Assembly: GCA_048526005.1 (NCBI GenBank)
Contig: DBFVEH010000021.1
Span: 653,534 to 717,533 of the forward strand
DNA: 64,000 nt
Origin: QALR01 sp900552255
GTDB taxonomy: Bacteria; Bacillota; Clostridia; Oscillospirales; CAG-272
Direction of reading: 5' to 3'
The notes beneath the pieces were generated by a model that saw nothing but the letters and a program-made list of their open reading frames with translations, searched no databases and was not told where the DNA came from. Below are positions 59,609 through 64,000 of this stretch, one piece after another. The translations under genes and the position numbers were made by a program. Each line of letters starts with the position of its first letter. Position 1 is the stretch's first letter.

Positions 59609-61074
59609 TCCTTACCACCTACTCCCGACAAAGCATTGATTCTGCGCACATAGCCACCGATAAAGAAATACAGTGCAGTCAGGATCAGCGCTCCCGCCGC
59701 CAAGGCGAACAAAAAGCTCGGAACGACATATTCTCCGAAAAGGAACCCAAAATCCTCCATGTATGCCGCCGCGCTCTCCCCTGTCGGATCGCCGAAAAGG
59801 AAAAGGTCTGCGCTCTCTCCCATAAATTTTGCGGAAAGCTCCGCCGAATAGAGATAGCTTGTGACAGGACCTGCGCAAAGCGAAACCACGCCGGCAAACA
59901 AAACGCCGCCCACAAGAAGTGCCGCCGCCGTCAAAAGCAGCAGCTCCAAAAAGAACGATGCCGCAACGGCGCTCCGCTTTTTACCGAGCGCCGTCAGCAC
60001 CGCAAGCTCGCGGTGCCGCGCCTTCATATTGAAAAGCACGGAGAAAAAGAAAATCGCAAATCCGACGCCGACGACGCCGACAAGCAGGATAGAAACGATC
60101 TCAGACAGCCGCGCCGACGGCGAAGAGGCCGCATCGGACACATATTCCGTGAGCAGCAGAGGCTCCGTGAATCCAAGCCCGTTCATCTCCGCGCAAAGTG
60201 CGTCGACCGCGCTCATATCCGAAAGATGAAGATAAAGAGAATCGGGAACCACGCACGGATTTTCCGAAAACAGGTCCGAGACTCCCGGAATATTGGAGCG
60301 GTACATATCCTGTATCCGTTCGCTGTTTGCAATATCATCCAGTGTGGAAATCGGCACATAGACATGATTGGCGTTGAGGAGCCACGGCTCCGATACACCC
60401 GCAAAATTATCCGTGCGATGCTTGTATATCCCGCCGACGGTATAGACATAGGCCTCTTTTCCGTTTAGTTCTCCATACCCCCTCAGGCTGCGCTCCGGCG
60501 CGTAGAGGGAAACCATGTCGAGCGTTACCGTGTCTCCAAGCGAGAGGCCGTTCTGCTCCGCCAGCTCCTCGGAGATCACGATCTTGCTGTGATGCGCCTC
60601 GTTGTTGGAGCGGGTGATCATGGTGCCGGCCGTCATCGTCAGCTCCCCGCCGTATACCTCCTCCAAAATATCCATGGAGGTCACGCCGACAATCTGTATG
60701 CCCTGCAAATAGTTTGATTTTTCCCCGACCGGCGTCGGCTCGCCCGAAAAGCGGCTTCTCACAAACGTGCCATATCCGACATAGGCAATCCCCGAAAGAA
60801 GCCCGACATATTCCTTGACTGCGGAAACACCCGTGACCACCGCCGCGTCTTCCCCAATCGTCACCGCGGCATCATAGGTAAGATACGGCTTCAAGTCCCG
60901 GTTTGTCACATGCACCGAGCCGTCCAAAGGTCCGTAAAACCGCTGCCGGTTGTCCTCGCAGAGCCGAACGGTCAGCACGCCGAACATGGTGAGAAAAAGG
61001 ATGGCAAAGGCGATGGCAAAGGTCAGGAAGCTCCGCCCTTTCAGTCTTAGGATATTCCGTATGGCGTATCGCAC
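59605..61074 (-). CDS. FtsX-like permease
   Basis: A 489-residue partner with the complete four-helix layout: one near the N-terminus (SFLTFAIAFAILFLTMFGVL), a large outside domain, then three helices at about 340-365, 380-410 and 455-480. It should pair with the other permease and the ATPase. The start is GTG at 61074 with GGAGGGAG upstream; a TTG five codons earlier is rejected. It overlaps the Cys-rich lipoprotein gene by 28 bases. Confidence 0.88.
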   Translation of the reverse strand: MRYAIRNILRLKGRSFLTFAIAFAILFLTMFGVLTVRLCEDNRQRFYGPLDGSVHVTNRDLKPYLTYDAAVTIGEDAAVVTGVSAVKEYVGLLSGIAYVGYGTFVRSRFSGEPTPVGEKSNYLQGIQIVGVTSMDILEEVYGGELTMTAGTMITRSNNEAHHSKIVISEELAEQNGLSLGDTVTLDMVSLYAPERSLRGYGELNGKEAYVYTVGGIYKHRTDNFAGVSEPWLLNANHVYVPISTLDDIANSERIQDMYRSNIPGVSDLFSENPCVVPDSLYLHLSDMSAVDALCAEMNGLGFTEPLLLTEYVSDAASSPSARLSEIVSILLVGVVGVGFAIFFFSVLFNMKARHRELAVLTALGKKRSAVAASFFLELLLLTAAALLVGGVLFAGVVSLCAGPVTSYLYSAELSAKFMGESADLFLFGDPTGESAAAYMEDFGFLFGEYVVPSFLFALAAGALILTALYFFIGGYVRRINALSGVGGKE

Positions 61075-61547
61075 AGCAGCTCCCTCCAATCACAGCCGGC
61101 AAGGCACTGATTTTCCTCGCCGTTCGCGGTACAATCCTTGTCCTGAACCGGACAATACACATACAGTATCACCCGTGAGCCGCAAAGCCTGCAATCGGTC
61201 ACCACACGGTGATACAGATATCCATTTTCCATGTACTGCGGCTTTTCCCGGGTTGCAAGATCGGCGGCATCCAACACATGGGGGGCGAGCTGCGCTTCAT
61301 AGCCGCAGTTCCCCCGATTGCATTTCACCGCGTGATAACAGTTCGTATCCACCGTATCCGAAAGCCCGGCCGCACTCACATAAACAAGAGAATGCTCGCA
61401 GGATTCGTTGAAAAACAAGACCTCATTGCGCTTGTGAAAATCCTCGCCGTAATTTTCCGGATCCAAATAAGCGGTGTTTTTTCCGCAGGAGCACAGCACG
61501 GCAAGGAGCACCAAACCGACAAATGCCGAAAGCTTCTTCTTTTTCAT
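61047..61547 (-). CDS. Cys-rich lipoprotein
   Basis: A 166-residue protein: signal peptide KKKKLSAFVGLVLLAVLCSC, lipidated Cys, then 12 or more Cys residues, including TDCRLCGSRVILYVYCPVQD and GEENQCLAGCDWRELLCD. No family recognised; metal binding or disulfide bonding is likely. It overlaps the permease gene and so belongs to the ABC/FtsX cluster, where it may be a substrate-capturing or sensor partner. Confidence 0.75.
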   Translation of the reverse strand: MKKKKLSAFVGLVLLAVLCSCGKNTAYLDPENYGEDFHKRNEVLFFNESCEHSLVYVSAAGLSDTVDTNCYHAVKCNRGNCGYEAQLAPHVLDAADLATREKPQYMENGYLYHRVVTDCRLCGSRVILYVYCPVQDKDCTANGEENQCLAGCDWRELLCDTPYGIS

Positions 61548-61636
61548 GGGCAGCGCCGCCTTTCATGTTTTTCAATCCGTCTTTGACGGTTTGTCGTTTG
61601 GAAACGGAATTTTTCTCACCTGCGGCCAAGAGGCGC

Positions 61637-62530
61637 TCATGGATCCCATGTGTTTTCCGTCACCTCATAGCCTCGCGCCACCCGGTGGGCAATCTCTAAA
61701 TACAGTTCCTGATTGCCGGAATCCCATTTATCGACAAGTGACAAAGAATATAGTCCCCGGAAGAGCTTCAAATCCTCGAGCATAGCCTCCGGAATGATGG
61801 AGGGAGCCTCCTCGTTCGGCATGTCAAAAAAATCCGAAGAGTAATAAGTGGTGGGGGTATCGGAGCGTTCCTTCTGAACCATAATCTTATTCGGTTCTCT
61901 GTCATACGACTGAAATGCCATGCAGTGATACTTGATGAAAAGCTCGCCGACAGACAGAAGATCCCGCTGCGAATATTCGCCGCCGAAAAAATCGGTCATC
62001 GCCGCGTGCAGGAATTCGTCTTGGAGCTCGAGCGGCTCGTCGGACAGCATAGAAGCGATATCCAAAGAGAAAGCGTATTCTTCACGATAGGTATTCCCGT
62101 TGGCATCTACTTTACATATTTCAATCGGACTCGTTTCCCGTATATATGAGGAAATCGGGTAATATGCGACCACGGGAGACTCCATCGGCAGCGGGAAATC
62201 CTGTATTCTTCCGCTCGAATTGACACCGATTTCATAACGGTAATTCTCGATAAGCTCGCCTCTCAGATTCGGGAAATAGTACCTGCCGTCACCGGACACG
62301 GTGATCTTCACCGCGTTATGCTCCCAGTCGACCTCCTCAGTGACCGTGAGCGTGGGCTCCGGCACCTCGGGCGGCTCTGTCGCGGCGGTCGTATCGGGAG
62401 GCGATTCCGGTCCCGTCGTCACGGCGGGCGGCGTCGTATAGTCAAGAGTATCCACAGGCTCCGTCTCCGCACAGGACGACAGCCCACCGAGCACAGCGCA
62501 GGCAAGAAGCCCGATCAATATTTTTTTCAT
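61637..62530 (-). CDS. Putative lipoprotein, unknown family
   Basis: A 297-residue exported protein: signal peptide KKILIGLLACAVLGGLSSC, a Thr/Pro/Glu-rich linker (about 25-60, with repeated PPDTT and PPEVPEP-like segments), then a globular part. No family recognised. It lies 89 bases upstream of the Cys-rich lipoprotein gene and is likely in the same transcript. The ATG at 62530 follows AAAGGAAGAAC; ten upstream codons are rejected. Confidence 0.72.
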   Translation of the reverse strand: MKKILIGLLACAVLGGLSSCAETEPVDTLDYTTPPAVTTGPESPPDTTAATEPPEVPEPTLTVTEEVDWEHNAVKITVSGDGRYYFPNLRGELIENYRYEIGVNSSGRIQDFPLPMESPVVAYYPISSYIRETSPIEICKVDANGNTYREEYAFSLDIASMLSDEPLELQDEFLHAAMTDFFGGEYSQRDLLSVGELFIKYHCMAFQSYDREPNKIMVQKERSDTPTTYYSSDFFDMPNEEAPSIIPEAMLEDLKLFRGLYSLSLVDKWDSGNQELYLEIAHRVARGYEVTENTWDP

Positions 62531-62582
62531 TGCTGTTCTTCCTTTCTCGGACGAATTCAAAAATATTTCAGAGATGGAAAGA

Positions 62583-62607
62583 AATAGCGGAGAGATTCTC
62601 CGCTATT
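62583..62607. terminator. Hairpin between two exported-protein genes
   Basis: AATAGCGGAGA pairs with TCTCCGCTATT across a 3-base loop (11 bp). The minus strand continues with TTCTTT, so it may end the transcript of the frameshifted gene upstream. Confidence 0.6.
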
Positions 62608-62623
62608 CTTCAAAATGATATCA

Positions 62624-63119
62624 TCAATCGTAAAACACATATCCGCATACACTGCACTGCGGATAGTACGGTCCGCCTACTTCCCCGAAAGTGGAATTGC
62701 GATCATGCTCCCCACGCTCCTCTACAAAACAATCTTTATTTTGGCACACTCTATAATGATACGATATGTAAGAGTTAGACTTCCACGGGCCGAAATTATG
62801 CTCATCATACTGATCAGGACGGGGTCTGTAACATATAATACAATGAGAATCAATCGTACAGTCTCCGTATCCGTTAAAAGAACAATAATCCCAGTCAAAC
62901 GCAAATCCGCATACGTTACAAGTATAATGATGAATGCAAACGCCGCCGGGTGTTTTATCCCAGCTTGTGCCCCACCCTGCGTCCGGATGGTCGAGGCAAT
63001 AGTCGGTAGCCATCGGGGCAAGCATGCTTTCCCCATTGGCAAAAACGACATAGCTCATCGCCGCCAAACAGAAAACAAGGGCGAGAACAAAAGATGTTAT
63101 TTTATATGCTTTTTTTCAT
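62624..63119 (-). pseudogene. Exported Cys/His-rich protein, frameshifted at A7
   Basis: The first ATG (63119) has GGGAGG upstream but reads only MKKSI before a stop. If the A7 run (T7 at 63110-63116 on the plus strand) had six A, the frame would give MKKAYKITSFVLALVFCLAA, a full signal peptide, and continue into 147 residues. The mature part has C-x2-C pairs (CNVCGFAFD, CIICYRP, CSVCGYVF) and HNFGPWKS, like Clostridial surface-protein modules. It is a sequencing error, a real mutation, or a slippage-controlled gene. Calls of exact function are not possible. Confidence 0.65.
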
Positions 63120-63129
63120 ATGTATCCTC

Positions 63130-63484
63130 CCATTTTGAATTATAAAAGTTTTTAGACGTCAATTAAAAATCTTCACATTCAGTTTATTAAAAGTATGATA
63201 AAAGCGCACAGGCGGATTTGCTGATTTTATGTTTTCACCTGTGCGCTTAACCAATATTCAAATTCGGACACCATATATTTCGGCACCGAAAATGTTTACT
63301 TGGGAACGACTGACTGATGATAAACTCAAAAAGCACTATCGTATACCGACCTTTCGTGAATTATTTTTATAAATTGTACCATATTGCAATATATATTGTC
63401 AACATATTTTTCCAAATCACATTATTTTCAGACAAATATACAATTTATACATTGGGTTTTTGTAATATTTTAACAAAGTCTTAA
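63130..63484. other. AT-rich gene-free spacer
   Basis: No convincing gene. It includes an 11-bp inverted repeat (AAGCGCACAGG at 63202-63212 and its complement at 63238-63248, 25-base loop) and a 26-codon frame at 63292-63372 with no ribosome site. The last 120 bases are very AT-rich. Confidence 0.45.
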
Positions 63485-63520
63485 CAGGTGTTTGAAACAA
63501 TCGTTTCAGCACCTGTCTTT
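63485..63520 (+). terminator. Terminator-like hairpin
   Basis: CAGGTG...CACCTG with an inner GAAAC/GTTTC arm and loop AATC, followed by TCTTTT. Nothing clearly coding lies upstream on this strand, so it may end a small RNA. Confidence 0.55.
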
Positions 63521-63727
63521 TGTATCGCTAACTTGAACCAGGGACCCGTTGTGGAAGTTAGCGATACAATTTTACGCAATTCTACGGTTTCACAAAATAC
63601 GCATCATTTGGTGCTATTCAATAATCCCTATAAAACGATACCGACGGTGATCGTTTGGACGGATCCTCCTTCTATCATTAGCCGCTTGAAAGGGCAGCTC
63701 GGCTTTTTTGTATGGGATCCTCACTGA
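63488..63727 (+). CDS. Doubtful 79-codon frame
   Basis: A GTG-started frame with no ribosome site overlaps two hairpins at its 5' end. The second half (HHLVLFNNPYKTIPTVIVWT and so on to FFVWDPH) looks like plausible protein, but no family was recognised and the first 30 codons run through a 15-bp palindrome. Could be a gene remnant. Confidence 0.2.
   Translation: MFETIVSAPVFCIANLNQGPVVEVSDTILRNSTVSQNTHHLVLFNNPYKTIPTVIVWTDPPSIISRLKGQLGFFVWDPH
63520..63569. repeat. Perfect 15-bp inverted repeat
   Basis: TTGTATCGCTAACTT and its complement flank 20 bases and are followed by TTTT. It directly abuts the terminator-like hairpin on its left. Confidence 0.75.
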
Positions 63728-63739
63728 AAAAATTTTAAC

Positions 63740-63756
63740 CGGACAGTTCCTGTCCG
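63740..63756. repeat. 7-bp hairpin before the last gene
   Basis: CGGACAG-TTC-CTGTCCG, 63 bases upstream of the start codon of the partial gene. Confidence 0.5.
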
Positions 63757-63819
63757 CATTGCCCTGTATACTGCCCTTGCAGCTGCAAAATCAAAAATGA
63801 AAGAAACGAGGTTCTACTA

Positions 63820-64000
63820 ATGGCATGTAAAATTCATTGCACAAACACGGCGGACGCGACCATACGGGCCGCCGAAGCCAATTCATCCGAAAACGCGGCA
63901 GCCGAGGCGCAGCCGGCAACGCCGCTGCGCTTTGGCGTCAATTCCAAAACGCCGGCCGATACCCTTCTGCAAAACAATCTGACGGAATTTGAATGGGCGG
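63820..64000 (+). CDS. Partial gene at window end, unrecognised
   Basis: A frame starting ATG at 63820, with GAGG eight bases upstream, runs off the window after 60 codons. It begins MACKIHCTNTADATIRAAEA, then an Ala/Glu/Ser-rich stretch and FGVNSKTPADTLLQNNLTEF. No signal peptide is seen. The family was not recognised. Confidence 0.6.
   Translation, partial: MACKIHCTNTADATIRAAEANSSENAAAEAQPATPLRFGVNSKTPADTLLQNNLTEFEWA

Noticed and set aside
63292..63372. 26-codon frame MFTWERLTDDKLKKHYRIPT and on
   Set aside because: It reads like protein but has no ribosome site and lies in an AT-rich spacer; at best a gene remnant.
1..64000. CRISPR arrays, rRNA genes, insertion sequences, prophage modules
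   Set aside because: No regularly spaced direct repeats, rRNA segments, transposase or integrase genes, or phage structural genes were recognised on reading both strands.

Overview
The window looks like chromosomal DNA of a low-abundance or uncultured member of the Clostridia (Firmicutes), moderately GC-rich. Pointers are the paired GlgC/GlgD subunits, WhiA next to MurB, a zinc-type S14, a YlmC/YmxH-like PRC-barrel protein, a LolD-type ATPase with FtsX-like permeases, strong AGGAGG ribosome sites and an Fst/TxpA-like small toxin locus. The exact lineage cannot be fixed from the sequence alone.

Layout. 0-2.2 kb: rpsB-tsf on the minus strand with its own promoter and leader. 2.2-9.1 kb: a YlmC-like gene, then plus-strand genes for a QueG-like Fe-S protein, a heterodimeric ABC exporter, an M6-type metallopeptidase and a cyclophilin lipoprotein. 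9.2-25.8 kb: the whole S10-spc-alpha ribosomal superoperon on the minus strand (rpsJ to rplQ, with secY, adk, map, a KOW protein, infA, rpmJ and rpoA), started by a good sigma-A promoter and a ~290-nt leader. 26-28.3 kb: TSCPD protein, amidohydrolase, tRNA-Arg(CCG), a compact type I toxin-antitoxin-like locus and a DUF3795 protein. 29-46 kb: a ~17-kb minus-strand glycogen and glycan operon (glgB, glgC, glgD, membrane protein, glgA, glgP, GH13, lipoprotein, GH31, conserved unknown, GH29, PLP lyase). 46-49.7 kb: a Crp/Fnr regulator with an SsuABC/NMT1-like ABC transporter, and TspO. 49.8-56 kb: murB, whiA, dnaE and an XRE regulator. 56.3-63.1 kb: a zinc-ribbon membrane protein, then a minus-strand ABC/FtsX-like cluster with Cys-rich exported proteins, the outermost of which is frameshifted in an A7 tract. 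63.1-64 kb: an AT-rich, hairpin-rich region and the start of an unrecognised gene running off the window.

How the genes work together. The ribosomal block supplies the translation apparatus, RNA polymerase alpha and the Sec channel. The glg operon holds synthesis (GlgC/GlgD make ADP-glucose, GlgA elongates, GlgB branches) and breakdown (GlgP, GH13) of glycogen in one transcript, with extra glycosidases (GH31, GH29) that would feed monosaccharides from outside or intracellular oligosaccharides. The Crp/Fnr gene overlaps the transporter genes it probably controls, and an operator-like palindrome sits on its start point.

The most interesting item is the toxin locus at 27.27-27.58 kb. Two convergent sigma-A promoters start RNAs with nearly the same 5' sequence; one encodes a 28-residue hydrophobic peptide behind an unusually strong ribosome site, and the other is a short RNA ending in a terminator that overlaps the end of the toxin gene. 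Next are the A7 frameshift, the FtsX-like permease that lacks its last membrane helix, the ATPase with no Q-loop glutamine, and the stacked hairpins at 63.5 kb. No CRISPR array, rRNA gene, insertion sequence or prophage was recognised. All calls come from reading the sequence; no database search was run.
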